Origin: Gigaspora margarita
Taxonomy: Eukaryota; Glomeromycota; Glomeromycetes; Diversisporales; Gigasporaceae
Assembly (NCBI GenBank): GCA_009809945.1
Contig: WTPW01000700.1
Location: forward strand, 1-64,000
Reading direction: 5' to 3'
DNA: 64,000 nucleotides
Made by a program: the position numbers and the translations under genes. The notes under the pieces are model-generated. The model did not search any database. It worked only from the letters and a program-made list of their open reading frames with translations, and was not told the DNA's origin. This document shows, piece by piece, positions 21,087 through 32,880 of the stretch; within the stretch, counting starts at the first letter, position 1, and the number at the start of each line of letters is the position of its first letter.

Positions 21087-22617
21087 ATAGCAATATTGAA
21101 TGTAAAGGGGTTAAATGAAAGAGGCAAACAAACAAATACGTTCACTATCCTGAAGTCTCATAAACTTGATTTAATTTTTTTACAAGAAACTAATCCTAGT
21201 AACGATAGTGTGGTAAATTTTTTAAAAAAACAATGGATTTATGATTCCATATGGACAAACAAGACTGCCATCCTAGCAGGTAATAAAGATATTGAATTCA
21301 AAGACACCGACACACTTCTAGAGGGAAGAATAATCACTACAAGCTTTCGATATAAAGGACAAAATTATTCAGTTACAAACATTTACGCTCCTCCTGTAAC
21401 TTTCTTTAACTCGTGGACTCCAATCATAAGACACGAAGCCATAAATATTATGTCAGGGGACTTTAACGTGAACATTGACCCAACTAATAACAGAATCAGC
21501 CAGTCACCACCACAGCACGATCCTTCGAGAAAATTACTGTTAGAATGGACACGTGACTTCATTAATGTAGCAGAGAACTCAAAAGAGAAACCTTTCCTCA
21601 CGTACTATCAAAATACTCAAGGAGGGCGATCCATAGCTACTTGCATTGATTACATCTTTATAGAGGCAGGGTGGAACGAATTAATCGATAACATAGAATT
21701 AAGATTTGGGAACTCTGACCATCTCTTACTAGAATGTACATTAAAAGTGGCCCCTAAGACCCGTTCTTCCCAAAGCTGGAGGTTTGACAAAGATTGTCTA
21801 GAAAATATGAGAATAAAGGAAGAGGTTAATGCCGAATTAGAAGACAAGGAAGCTGCAGCAGACTGGGATATGTGTAAACTAACTATACAGTCTATAATTA
21901 GAGTGTTCAGACGGCCTTAACCGCTGGAAAAAAAATAGAGATCTTGAACAAAAAAATAGTTAGACTAAAACAGAAGGCGGCTGGTGGAAAGGCTACTGAG
22001 ACCATGCTTAGGGAGATAGAAGAACTACGAACACAAATTAATGTGACAGTGGAACTCGCATCTGAAAATTGGTGTAGAAGGTCAAAGGCCCGATGGATAG
22101 ATAAAGGTAAATGTTCTACGAAATACTTCTATGCTCGATATAAATCTAAAAAAAACAGCCAATTGCCTAGAAAGTATCAAAATCCCAGAATCTGATGAGC
22201 AGAGAGACACCCTCGACTATATTAGAGATTACTACGAAGAAATGTATAAATCGGAAGAGATATGCCAGGAGTCTTTCCAAACTATTACGTGCGACCTTCC
22301 TCAGGTTGACAATATGAACAACATACTTTTAACCTGAAAAATAACTAAGGAAGAGATTCAACAGACAATTTCCTCTCTGCCTAACAACAAGTCACCCGGC
22401 ACGGATGGTCTAATCTATGAATTTTATAAAATCTTTGAGGACAAATTAATTCCAATCCTGGAAGAAGTCTTTAATGAGGTCCTTTCAAAGGGCAAAATGC
22501 CATCATCATGGCATAAAAATATGATAATTTTGATTACCAAAAAGGAAGAAAATCTTGAGGAGATTGGTAGCTGGCGCCCCATTTCGCTGACGCAAAAATT
22601 TTCATGAAAATAATGCC

Positions 22618-23063
22618 GAGCAATTAATCCTCGCATTCGAGGCCGCTTCATATAGTTGCAGTAGTTTGCTCAGGTTGCTCCAATCTGACCCGGTACCCAG
22701 ACCGATCGAGAGATCATCTGCATAGGCTGCTATTTTGAAAAAGGAATTCCCTAATGGTAACCCTATGATTTTTTTCTTAATTTGTGTCAAAAGAGGTTCA
22801 AAGGCGATTATATACAGCAAGGGGGACAGAGGGTCCCCTTGCCTCACCCCTCTACCCACTTTAAATGGTCTGGAAAGCTCATTGTCTCCCACAATGTAAG
22901 TCTCTTGGTTTGCGAACAAGTTATTAACAATTCCAATGAAATGCTTGTGGAAATTCATTTTCCTAAGAACTCCCTTGAGATAGTCGTGATTGACCCTATC
23001 AAAGGCTTTTGCCTGATCGATTAGTAAAAGCCAATGTTGATCAGAGGATTCTCTTTGGGATCT
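22618..23063 (-). other. Inverted segment of LINE-A ORF2 within A4
   Basis: This block encodes, on the minus strand, the reverse transcriptase section from SSDQHWLLLIDQAKAFDRVNH to ASNARIN. The flanking plus-strand sequence continues at once with KRK at about 23067, which is the next residue in the intact order. The right breakpoint is thus seamless. On the left about 100 bases of ORF2 are missing. The minus-strand frame 22958-22602 stays open for 118 codons, with VRQGDPLSPLLY and YADD intact. Confidence 0.85.
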
Positions 23064-23098
23064 TATAAAAGGAAGCCTAAGGTGATACCTCTCACAGC

Positions 23099-23963
23099 CA
23101 GTGTTTAAAATTCAAATCTAAAGTTATGTTCTCAAAAGAACATAATTTAAATTTTTATTGTTCTCAAAAACTTTTTAATGTTCATTATATATTAAATAAA
23201 TTGAATATTAATTTTTAAAAAATGTTCATATTCTATACTTACAATTCACATACTAAGTTTATACTTATCTATTAATAATTTTTTAATGTTTGTATATAAT
23301 TCTTCATATTTTTTCAATATAACACAATATATTATACAATTCAATTTCTAATAATTTTGTTAAATTTCAAGTGCTTTTCATATTTGCTTATAATAAAACA
23401 AGATTTTCTATAATATTTTACTGATGCTACTATTGGTTAATGTGATAAATTAGAATCAAATTACTTTGTTATTTAACTATTTAAATATCATACTAACAAA
23501 TACTTTGTATCTTTTTGCTTGCTTAGTATTAGCATATTATTTGACACAAATCATCTATATAAGTTTATACAATAATAATACTTTCTATATAAAAAACACA
23601 CTGCACAATTAACGAATGTTTTATTTTAAAAATCTTTAAAGATGATTTTCTTAATATTTATTTGTTATCTATATTGTCTAACTTTAAATATATGTACTAT
23701 ACATAGTATGTGTATGTATATACATATGTACATATGTACATACATATACATATTTATGCAGAATTTGTCATAAACAAATTACATTATCAAATTGATGAAC
23801 ATTTTATATAATTTATTGTTCTTATTAATAAATCTAGAACATAAAAATTTTATAAATGTTCTCTTTGAACCATCAAATAAGAGAACCTTTTCTAAATATC
23901 AATGTTCTTAAAAAAATTCAAATGTTCATTGAGAACCATGAGAACATTGAATTTTAAACACTG
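23099..23963. mobile_element. hAT-type MITE with 8 bp target duplication
   Basis: The element starts CAGTGTTTAAAATTCAAA and ends with the inverse, TTGAATTTTAAACACTG. It is flanked by the exact 8 bp duplication CTCACAGC at 23091-23098 and 23964-23971. CAGTG-type ends and 8 bp duplications are the hallmark of hAT transposons. The 865 bp interior is very AT-rich, contains many TTCTCAAAAGAACAT-like words and a TATACATATGTACATATG dyad near 23720, and has no transposase, so it is non-autonomous. A 129 bp relative lies at 28025-28153. Confidence 0.88.
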
Positions 23964-25458
23964 CTCACAGCAACAGCAGAAAGAACTGAACTTGTTGAAA
24001 TCAAGGAATACGTGCAGGTAAAGGAGGAAGAAACGTTCAACGTTTTGGGTTATGAGATTAAAAGAGACAGATTTCCAGAAAAGAACTATTGGACGAAAAA
24101 AATAGAAAAAATAAAAACTCTCATTGAAAAGTTCAGTAAAAGGAATTTATCATTTAAAGAAAAAATATTAGTAGCTAAAACTTTAGTGCTCTCATGAATA
24201 TGGTATGCGGCATATCTATGCCCTCTGACAAGGAAACAAATCAGAGTTATTGATGACCTAATATCAAACTAGATAAAGTACAAGTCAAAAATGTTACCAA
24301 AATTTTTGACTTTTCAGAAGGATTACAAGGAGCATGGGCTAGAGGCTCCTTGCACGAGAGATCTCTTGGATGCCAGGTTGGTCTCAGTATAGATAAGGTT
24401 AATCTCGGGTAATACAGCCTGGGTTTATACACAAAGGGAAGCTATCACGAAGATTATGAAAGCCAAACGAGACATAAGCCCCCTCCAAGCACTAGGAATG
24501 GTTTCTATAATACTGAAAGCATGGCCAGCAGAATGGAAGCCATATGTTAAGGCCTGGTGCAAGGTAAAAGGGAAAATTCTGGCGACGAGCAGCTGGCCTT
24601 GAGAAGAATCGATGGTTAAAGTAGGCGAATGGAAAGGGACATGAATCACGACCAAGAACTGCATGAAAATATTACGCAGGAAATCCCCAGGAATCGAGGT
24701 GGGCATGGATCAAACGAAGTCACGTCCCCCGGACTAGATAGTTCAGAAACAAGTTATGAACAATAAATTGGATATGTTTCACAGAGCCTTGCATCTGGGT
24801 TATAGACTACATGTTGTGAAAAAAGAAAAAGGTGAATGCCCCTGGTGCGAAGGGGAAATACAAAGAATCGAACACTTTAGCTACGGATGTCATGTGAGTA
24901 AAAATATCTGGGAAACCACGTACAAATATCTGGAAAGGGCAAATAGAGAGCCTTCTCCCAGGAGAATGGAAGATATTTTCATAGCAGAGAACATTGAAAA
25001 GTTAAAGGACAGAAAAGTCACTATATGGCTGCACATGGTAGTTATATATGAATTATGGTGCTTATACACAACTTTCCGATGGGGCAAGGAACTCCTATCC
25101 CCCGACGTAGCGAAAAGACGTATGGAAGCATGCCTTCGGAAAGAAATCAAAGTACTTCACACAGGGCTGAAAAGAAGATCTGCTAAGAATAAGGTGGTAT
25201 TTTGCTGCATAAAAAAGTTAGGAAGTGATTGGGACCGGTAAAAACTAGGCTTAACAAATAAAGGTGGGCTTAGATAGTTAAATAGATAAAAACCAAGAGG
25301 TAGATAAGGTTGTACATAAATTTAACCCAGAAGATTCCTGTAATTGACAAATAGGGACCGAATAGGGTCCGACAAAGTTTTGTAAATAGTATTTAATAAA
25401 GTTGCGTCAACTGCGCCTGCTCGACATTGCGCCGGGAGGTTAAAATAAAAAAATATAT

Positions 25459-28016
25459 ATATATATAATTCGTATTATTTGTACCAATATACTATATTTA
25501 TATTGCCCGGTACTGGACCCATCCATACAATAGACCCCTGGGTCTACTATCGGGTTTAAAATTGAGATCCAGGTCTTTTATATAGTTATTTATAGTACTT
25601 GCAATTAGAGTTTATTATTGTTCTGCTATTCTATTTACTTTGTTTTTATAAAGTTTACCAAACTTTAATATCTGTTTCCCATTTCTTTTCTGGTTTCTTT
25701 TTTTTAGTTACATCTATGCTCCCAATCTGTAGACTTGAAAAATCAGTCTACCTAGTTTTATGCACTAATGGGCTCTCTTCTTTTGGTATATACTTCTGAA
25801 ATATATGTCTTGTTTCTTCAATACAACTTTAGCTATCTGGTTGATAGAGTTTTTCTAAACCATCTTGTTGTAGGTCTGCTAGAATCCCAGATATCTAGAA
25901 CAAAGATTATATATTACGCATTTTAGCAAAAACTTTTAAAATTTGAGAAGCAAAAAAAAACATTTTTGGCAATTATTTTAGTATTCAATAGTCCAAATTG
26001 AATGACCTTTTTTTTTAAAATAAAGCTCCTAGCAGCAATAAACATAACTCTTTCTGACAATCCCTCGTACCAAATTTTTCAAGAACACCGACCTATGAAA
26101 ACTATGCAGTTAACATATTTATACACAACAAAACTCTACCAAAGCTGCTATCGGGTACAAAGCCCATTCACTGTATGTTCTGCACATAAAATAGAGTTGA
26201 AAAAGAATAGTAGACTTATAAGTGAGGCACCTTGGCGGGCTTTGGTGCTATTGAGCAAAGACGTAGTAGAGAAACTCTGGAGCTTTGTCAAAGCCTATGG
26301 ATATGAAAATAGAAGTAGATACTTGGTTAGATATGTTATTCTGTATAGTGTAACTCTTACAACTCCTTTTATTTTGGTACTGTTTTTCTGGTACCGCTTT
26401 GGATGTTTCGAAATTTCAAAAAAAGTGGGCAATTTGGTGTACCCCCTCCAAAAGATCAGCAGTGTTTACTCCTTCCAAATTAGGACGCGTCTACCAAAAT
26501 GGAATCTCCCACGAGGCTATTTGGGTTTAATGCTTACCAAATAAACAATAACTGGTGTAATAGAGGTCGGAGGGATCACGTGTAGAAATTTCTAGATGTT
26601 AGACGATTTTCCTTTTCTTTTCCACTTTCTAGAATACATAGAGTGTTAGATTAGACGTTTTCTATACAACACTATATAATTTTTAAAGTCTAACACAGGC
26701 AATAATAGTATCATTATGGCTGCTTTCCTTTTGGCCTTTTTTTCCTTTTCTCTTTTTATATCTTTTTCATTTTTCCCCCTTCCCTTTTATTTCATTTCTT
26801 GTTTTTTTTCTTGTTAGTTTAGTATTCCCCATTTTTTTTACCCTTTTTTTCTTGTCGTCCTATTTTAGTTGGTAGTTCTTCTACCTAGGAGGCTAGGAGA
26901 AGAAGGTTGGGAAAGAAGGTGGTCATGACAGGCTGGTAATCCAAGTCAGTGATCTGGGGCGAATTGTTCTGAGGTAGATCAAATCAAACTGGTGAGGCTA
27001 AATTACCTTTGGCAGGTCGCACATAGGTGCTCAAGTATTTAGGTACTTTATAGTAACCGGGTGAGCCACTCTTTGAAGCATGACATGATCGTCAAATTCC
27101 AAAAAAAAAAAAATAAAGCTCTTAGTAAAATGCATCTAACAAAAAAAAGTTCATTCAATTCTGATAACTGGATCAAAGTTATTTGAAAAAATATAGTTTT
27201 ATTATTTTTAGCAAATTAGATTAAAATTGATCAAACTCTAGTTATAACCTATATAAAAGATATCTAAGTTCTAGCTGCTTTTAGTTAGTTTTTATTCAAG
27301 ATCTTTTTTTATAGTATTAGTAAGTTCTGATCCACTATCCCTAAAATTTGTAGTACTCCTAGAATTTATTATGTATTTGCACTATTCAATATCAATTTGT
27401 ATTCTTTTATATAATATAACATGAATGCTCAGTTAGCTTTTATTTGCTTTAATATAATCAAAGTTACAGATCTGCTAATTCAATTAATATAGTTAGCTAC
27501 TATAATACAAATATCAATTATTGAGAATAGCTTCTATAAAATTTGAACTTGTATTTATTGCTAAAAGCCATGCCATTAATTATCTGATTATTTTTATTAG
27601 AGGCCTCTTCTTCTTTTCCTTTTTCTAGTATAGATCTGGTTAGGTTTCAATATATAATTTTAACTTTTTTTACTTCTTTAGAAAATCACCTGATTTTTGT
27701 CACTTTTTTAAGGGGTTAACAACAACTCAACTACTATATTCTATAATTATTTATTATTAATTTCTGATTTTTGATAATCTTTATAAAGATTATCAAGAGC
27801 AAAAATTTTTTTTTTTGTTTTTTTTTAACTTATTAACAACCTTTGCACTACTTTTATTAAATTCTTAAATTCGGATACAAGTATACAAATAATTATTTAA
27901 AGTCTTTAAATAGGTATCAACCTGGCTACTTCATTGAGCACCCAAGTAGGATTGTCTCACCAAACCTTTTTTCTCCCAACAAATCCCTCTGGCATTGAAA
28001 CGTCAGCTACTTCTTG
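25459..28016. other. Long non-coding stretch without a supported gene
   Basis: 25507-25585 repeats motifs seen at 17111-17195. A 180-codon open frame at 26002-26544 has a hydrophobic stretch near residues 110-135 but no recognised motif and unremarkable composition; I do not call it a gene. 26700-26890 is strongly pyrimidine-rich. 27240-27570 is a diverged copy of the decayed repeat at 16079-17110. 27800-27830 is a T-run. Nothing else is recognisable. Confidence 0.4.
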
Positions 28017-28024
28017 GTATGAAT

Positions 28025-28153
28025 CAGTGTTTAAAATTCAAAAAAAAAATTACATGCACAAATGCATTTTGTGCATCTTTTTTTAAAAATCTAAAAAAAT
28101 CCAAAAAAAATTCATGCACATGTGCATCTTGTGCATGCCAATTTTAAACACTG
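28025..28153. mobile_element. 129 bp hAT-type MITE with 8 bp target duplication
   Basis: CAGTGTTTAAAATTCAAAA at the left end and AATTTTAAACACTG at the right end are inverted, and GTATGAAT flanks the element exactly at 28017-28024 and 28154-28161. The ends match the 865 bp element at 23099-23963. The interior contains two ATGCACA..TGCAT-rich arms that can themselves pair. Non-coding. Confidence 0.88.
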
Positions 28154-28161
28154 GTATGAAT

Positions 28162-28501
28162 CACAGTCCGGAAATGCCACCATGTGTTCTTGAAGTATCC
28201 TTTCAGACTTCGGCTCTTAATACATCACGTGACTTCAGTTATTCAAATCATGGTTCTAACCCAAGAATGATCCCAGAGGTTTTGATCCCAACTACTCACA
28301 GCACCACTCTACTGAGGACCGTCAATTGACATCACATAAACGAGGGTACAACTAGCCACACATGCACTTTTGGTGCCTAATTTGAGTGGGCCGCCGAATG
28401 TTCTACACTAGCTATAATACCTGCTAGAGTTAACATCTCTATCTGGATTTATATATCCGGATATATAATATGTTATGTGTTTATAATGTGACATAGTGTT
28501 T
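28162..28501. other. Non-coding interval, nothing recognised
   Basis: Mixed-composition sequence up to about 28400, then AT-rich sequence with TATCCGGATATATAA palindromes near 28450-28470 like those at 4340-4390. No gene or complete repeat is visible. Confidence 0.4.
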
Positions 28502-29465
28502 TTTTTTATTTTAGCCTCCGCAGTTGGTGCATCTTTATTTAAGTTCAGTATACATATAACCATGTCGGACCCTATTGGTCCTTAACATTCATTTACAAAT
28601 GATTTCTAACTAAAATTTCTAACCTATCTATACTTGATTTCATTTACTAGCTGCCTAACCATGTGCAAACCATCTTCCTTTATTATATCTGGTTTTCCAG
28701 ATCCCCGTCCCTTTCTGTCAATTTTATATAGCGGAATACCGCCTTTTCTTTGACCGACTTTCCTTCCAACCCTGTGTATAGGAGTTTGATTTCTTTTCGA
28801 AGGCGAGCTTCAGTACGTTTTTTCGCTGCGTTGGGGGATAAGTGCTCCTTGCCCCACTGGAAGGTCGTGTATAGGCACCATAATTCATATAAGACCACTG
28901 TGTGCAACCATATAGCAGCTTTTTTCTCTTTGGCCGTTTCTATATTTTCCGCATTAAAGATATCCTCTAACTTTTTGGGAGGGAGTTCTCCGTTCATTCT
29001 TTCCAGATATTTGTACGCGGTTTCCCTCCTTTTTCCTTTTCCGCAATGTGTCTTAGGCGATAACCCAGAGGAAGGGCTATGTGAAATAATCGCCACATGA
29101 TATCCAATTTGTTATTCATTACTTGTTTCTGAATTAGCCAGTCTGGGGGCTGTGGCTTCGCGCCTTGCATCTCTGTCCTAGCTGCCAAGGCTTTTCTACG
29201 TAGTATTGTCATGCAGTTTCTGGTCGTAATCTGTGACCCTTTCCATTTCCCTACTTTGATCAGTGACCCTTCCCAGGGCCAGCTGCTTGTTGCTAAGATT
29301 TCTCCTTTTACCTTGCNCCAAGCTTTAACATATGGCTTCCAATCTACCGGCCATGCTTTAAGGGTTATCGGGACCGTCTTTAGGGCCTGCAAAGGGCTTA
29401 TGTCCCGTTTGTTTTTTATTATCTTTGCAATTATTTCTCTTTGTGTGGAGGCCCAAGACAGGCTG
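28502..29465 (-). mobile_element. LINE-A copy A5, 5'-truncated 3' end
   Basis: The minus-strand copy begins with its A-rich tail at about 28502-28515 and GCACCAACTGCGGAGG-type 3' sequence. It then covers the last ~0.9 kb of ORF2. A continuous frame at 29096-28683 reads YKYLERMNGELPPKK and VLYELWCLYTTFQWGKE; a second frame, 29392-28994, reads the preceding part with WPWEGSLIKVGKWKG and MWRLFHIALPLGYRLRH. The CPWC half of the zinc motif is deleted near 29040, which also causes the frame change. One N lies at 29317. A clear target duplication was not found. Confidence 0.85.
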
Positions 29466-29511
29466 ATCTGTGACGATCAAAATTTACAATTTTGATTGGA
29501 TTTCAGTCACA

Positions 29512-29622
29512 TGATGGCACCCGGCTTTAACGGATCCCTTATTTTTGAGGTTTTTTGTAGATCTTCTATTTTTAGTAGTTTTATAATTAATCTAACCTAT
29601 CTATGTATATTTCGATGTCCTT
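29512..29622 (-). repeat. Short interspersed repeat copy
   Basis: GCACCCGGCTTTAACGG at the left and ACCTATCTATGTATATTTCG at the right match the ends of the copy at 9056-9180, with a diverged middle. It is the same family as 2700-2870. Confidence 0.5.
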
Positions 29623-29739
29623 TTATACCTAATATTTTAGAATATATTTATTTTAGAATAAACAATAACAATATTTATTGCTACTATTTATTGCTTGTAT
29701 CATAGTATTAAAAGTTCTTGAAATTATAGTAGAATTATA

Positions 29740-30025
29740 CTTAGTAAATTAAGGGTAGAGTATATATAGATCATTTTTTATATAAAATTAATATACTAAA
29801 AAATTTTTATATAGATAACAAAAAATATATTACTAATAAAAAATTCTATAAATGTAATTAAAATTTATCAAATTTTAATAGCTTATAGATTAAAGTAGTT
29901 TATTTATTGTGATAAGGTGGCTGCTATATATACCTCCTAAACTTGCTATTCATACCCCTCAGCCCGGCCTCTGACCCTTCCGACCCAGTCACGTGTGATG
30001 TAGTACAAACTGAGATTATGTGAAT
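29740..30025. other. AT-rich interval with one MITE-like end
   Basis: GGGTAGAGTATATATAGATC near 29753 matches the end of the MITE-like element at 10672-11016, but the opposite end is not recognisable. The rest is AT-rich and non-coding up to the large foldback. Confidence 0.35.
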
Positions 30026-31018
30026 TGCATTTTGACGAATAGTTAGATTACAAGAAATCCGGGTCATGTGATCCGGTAACAATAATAGCCAATCAAAATT
30101 TGATCCTGAAGTAGATTCAAATTTAAACTACCAAATAAGTTACCCATAATCAACAATAGTTGCTACATAGAAAGTCCAAATTCTACTATGTAAATCGATT
30201 ATCATCGCTTAAGTAAACTTGTTTGGAAAATCAAAATACAAATACAGTAAAATTTTTAGCAAGATTGGAGAACATTTTATTATTTGACATTTTAACTTAC
30301 ATTTGACGAAAAAATTAAAATTTTTTAAAGAAATATACTTGACAAACGTAAAAATTAAAGGCTAAATAATAAATAGTTCTCCGATTTGTATAAAAATTTG
30401 ATAAAATATGTATTGTGATCTTTGAACATATTTACTTAAGCGCTTATAATCGATTTAAATAGTAAAATTTGGACTTTACTATGTAGCAACTATTTGCAAT
30501 TGCTAAAAACCTCTTTCTGAAAAAGAGTTCTTTTTAGCAATCGCAAGTAGTTGCTACATAGTAAAGCCCAACTTTTACTATTTAAATTGATTATAAGCGC
30601 TTAAGTAAATATGTTCAGAAGATCACAATACGTATTCTACCAAATTTTCATACAAATTGGAGAACTTTTTATTATTTAGCCTTTAATTTTTATGTTCATT
30701 AAATATATTTCTTTAAAAAATTTTAATTTTTTCATCGAGCATAAAAGTTAAAATGTCAAATAATAAAATCTTCTCTAATATTGCTAAAAATTTTACTGTA
30801 TTTGTATTTTGATCTTCCAAACAAGTTTACTTAAGCGATGATAATCGATTTACATAGTATAATTTGGACTTTACTATGTAGCAACTATTGTCTTTCGTAG
30901 ATAACTTATTTGGTAGTTTAAATTTGAACCTACTTCGGGTTCAAATTTTGATTGGCTATTATTGTTACAGGATTACGTGACCCAGATTTCGTATAACCTA
31001 ACTATTCGTCAAAGAGCA
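30026..31018. mobile_element. ~1 kb foldback element, nearly perfect palindrome
   Basis: The left arm begins TGCATTTTGACGAATAGTTA and the right arm ends with the inverse at 31018. The two ~490 bp arms match along almost their entire length, for example AATAATAGCCAATCAAAATT against its complement, and meet at a short spacer near 30510-30530. It has no coding capacity. CpG-site differences between the arms suggest it is not brand new. The target duplication is not obvious. The whole unit could fold into a single giant hairpin as RNA or cruciform DNA. Confidence 0.8.
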
Positions 31019-31380
31019 TCCTTATCCTATACCCAGGGTAGAGGCTATTATCTTATGACCCGGAGTATAAACACTTATCCTATACTGGCTAAATAATGAT
31101 TGGTTCAACTCCACAATAAATTTACTTTTACTGCCCCACATACAGATATCGTTCAATGCGATCTACTTAAAGTTGACAGCAAAGATTACTTTTTACATCT
31201 TGCATTCATCAGCAAATTATATAAACGTAATCTTACATAAGTTATTATGGGCCGAAAACTTGGCAAGAATTTTGAATCGACGCGATATCTTTCGCAATTT
31301 CAATTACGGAATATTACGAAATATATACATAAAAAATTACGCAATATTACATCGCAATAATTCAAAATAAATCACAACAA
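31019..31380. other. Non-coding interval, nothing recognised
   Basis: AT-rich sequence between the foldback and SINE S2. A 65-codon open frame at 31173-31370 has no motif. The last 17 bases are the left target duplication of S2. Confidence 0.4.
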
Positions 31381-32122
31381 AGACCTGTGGGCCGATAGCG
31401 TAGGTGGTTATGTTCCCAGGTCCCCAAACACAAGGTCGCCGGTTCAAGCCCCACTAGGAACAATAATTCTACACGGAGTCACGAGACGGATGGGCTGAGC
31501 CAGGGTGCCAGGACCACGTGCGGGTTTATAACCACATTTGGCCGCTTTATGAAATTTGACATATGACAACAGGACCCCTAGTGAAGATCCAGACAAATAA
31601 GGACTAGTCCCAGTTAAAATCCTCCGGTATAAATAAGGTCAACCAGATCTACCCGAAAATGGAAGGACGCTCCTCCCAGAATGAATCGGATGGGACATTG
31701 AGTAGTATCAGGGGTGTCCGCTTCCACCTCTAATGAAAGAAGGTTCTAGAAGAAATAGGACGGGTCGATTGAAGCGCCTTTGCCGGGTACTCAGGTTGGG
31801 TGCGAACATTTGCGAGATTCCAGTTGCGAAAAAATCCCCCGGTAGCGCATAAAAAGGGTCAGCCGGTAATAAAAACTAGTTGGGTTCATGATATGGCTTA
31901 GTATTGATTTAACCACGATAGAACATAGACACAGGTAAAAAACAAAGAAGGCTTAGCACCGGTTAGCCACAGTGGATATAGTACTAGTTAAATAGGATAT
32001 GTAATAACAAAAAATGTAGGGGGCCCGGGTTGTCGGGTTCCCATGACCAAAAATAAAAAGACCTTAATAAAAGATGCGCCAACTGCGCCCGCCCGGACTT
32101 GAGATAGGTGGTTAAACAAAAA
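31381..32122 (+). mobile_element. tRNA-derived SINE copy S2, LINE-A-type tail
   Basis: Flanked by the exact 17 bp duplication AAAATAAATCACAACAA at 31364-31380 and 32123-32139. The head has TAGCGTAGGTGG and GGTTCAAGCCC boxes. The body matches S1 closely, and the tail reads CCTTAATAAAAGATGCGCC, ACTGCGCCCGCCC, GGTGGTTAAAC and A-rich sequence. Confidence 0.93.
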
Positions 32123-32139
32123 AAAATAAATCACAACAA

Positions 32140-32427
32140 TGTGCATTTAAATGCCCCTGACAAGAACTATCGATAAAAATAGTAATCAGTAATATTCGGT
32201 AATAATCGAAACTATTATACTGTATACTTATTTTTAAACGTTTTACAGGTTTTCACATGTTTTTGCAATTTAATATAAAGTTTTATATATTTTTTATTTA
32301 TTATTATTATATTTTAAATTAAATATAATTTATTTATTATATATTATTATACATTCTTTACAACAATAAAAAAATAAAACTAAAAAACTAAAACCGAAAA
32401 AAAATAAAAATAAAAAAATAGTAATAT
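32140..32427. other. AT-rich interval, nothing recognised
   Basis: Very AT-rich sequence with TTATTTATTATTATTAT-like runs. No coding sequence or repeat structure beyond simple sequence. Confidence 0.4.
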
Positions 32428-32880
32428 TTTAAACTACTTCGTACTTTGTCGCATAATACTAGCTCTAAATACTTATTTCCTCACCCCGCAGTTAGCTATT
32501 ATTTCTCTTAACTATTATATTCGCTTATATTCACTACTTCCTAAAAATAGTAGAGAAGTAAAAAATAACAAAAAAAATGAAACCAAAAAAAATAATAATA
32601 TTGTAAACTACTTTCGCTCTTCATCACATAATACTAGCCCTACACACTTATATTCGCTTATATTCGATTATATTCTCTTATATTTGATTATATTTGCTTA
32701 TATTCGCTACTTCCTAAAAATAGTAAAGTAAAAAAATAAAAAATAGTAATATTTTAAACTACTTTCACACTTCATCGCATAATACTAGATCTACACACTT
32801 ATTTTTTCACCCACCATTAGCTATTATTTCTTTTTGCTCATATTCGCTACTTCTAAAAAATAGTAGAGAAGTGAAAAAAA
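32428..32880. repeat. Tandem repeat, three ~160 bp units
   Basis: A unit containing AATATT.TAAACTACTT, CATAATACTAG, TACTTATTT or ACACTTAT, and CGCTACTTCCTAAAAATAGTA recurs starting near 32428, 32600 and 32748. The second unit also contains a short internal expansion of TTATATTCGCTTATATTCG words. Non-coding. Confidence 0.6.

Larger units (their letters stand above)
20318..25241 (+). pseudogene. LINE-A ORF2 (A4), split by SINE and MITE, part inverted
   Basis: ORF2 starts at ATG 20318 (MPPQTILKIATL) and is cut after 12 codons by SINE S1. From 21087 the endonuclease is well preserved to about 21920: FLQETN, VTNIYAPP, GDFNVN and SDHLLLE are all readable. The reverse transcriptase follows in broken frames: NNKSPGTDG near 22388, then an inverted block holding the VRQGDPLSPLLY and YADD motifs on the minus strand (22618-23063), then the hAT MITE, then the forward C-terminus. 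CPWCEGEIQRIEHFSYGC at about 24838-24891 gives the zinc motif. Stop codons include TGA at 22334-22336 and 24194-24196, and TAG at 24270-24272, 24390-24392 and 24735-24737. Most are explained by C-to-T or G-to-A changes at Arg, Gln or Trp codons. Confidence 0.85.
17718..25458 (+). mobile_element. LINE-A copy A4, end-to-end but riddled with insertions and one inversion
   Basis: The element runs from the 5' motif at 17718 to the A-rich tail at about 25440-25458, with AATAAAGTTGCGTCAACTGC-like 3' sequence before it. Inserted into it are a palindromic MITE (18635-19066), a 273 bp element (19519-19791), SINE S1 (20354-21086) and an hAT-type MITE (23099-23963). The block 22618-23063 is inverted in place. 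Subtracting these gives about 5.4 kb, similar to B2. It is the only LINE-A copy here with both ends. Confidence 0.9.

Noticed and set aside
17718..25458. LTR retrotransposon
   Set aside because: No long terminal repeats, protease or integrase motifs; APE-type endonuclease, poly(A) tails and variable 5' truncation identify LINEs.
26002..26544. 180-codon open frame with a hydrophobic stretch
   Set aside because: No motif, no recognisable relative and AT-rich composition like its surroundings; a chance frame is as likely. RNA evidence would be needed.
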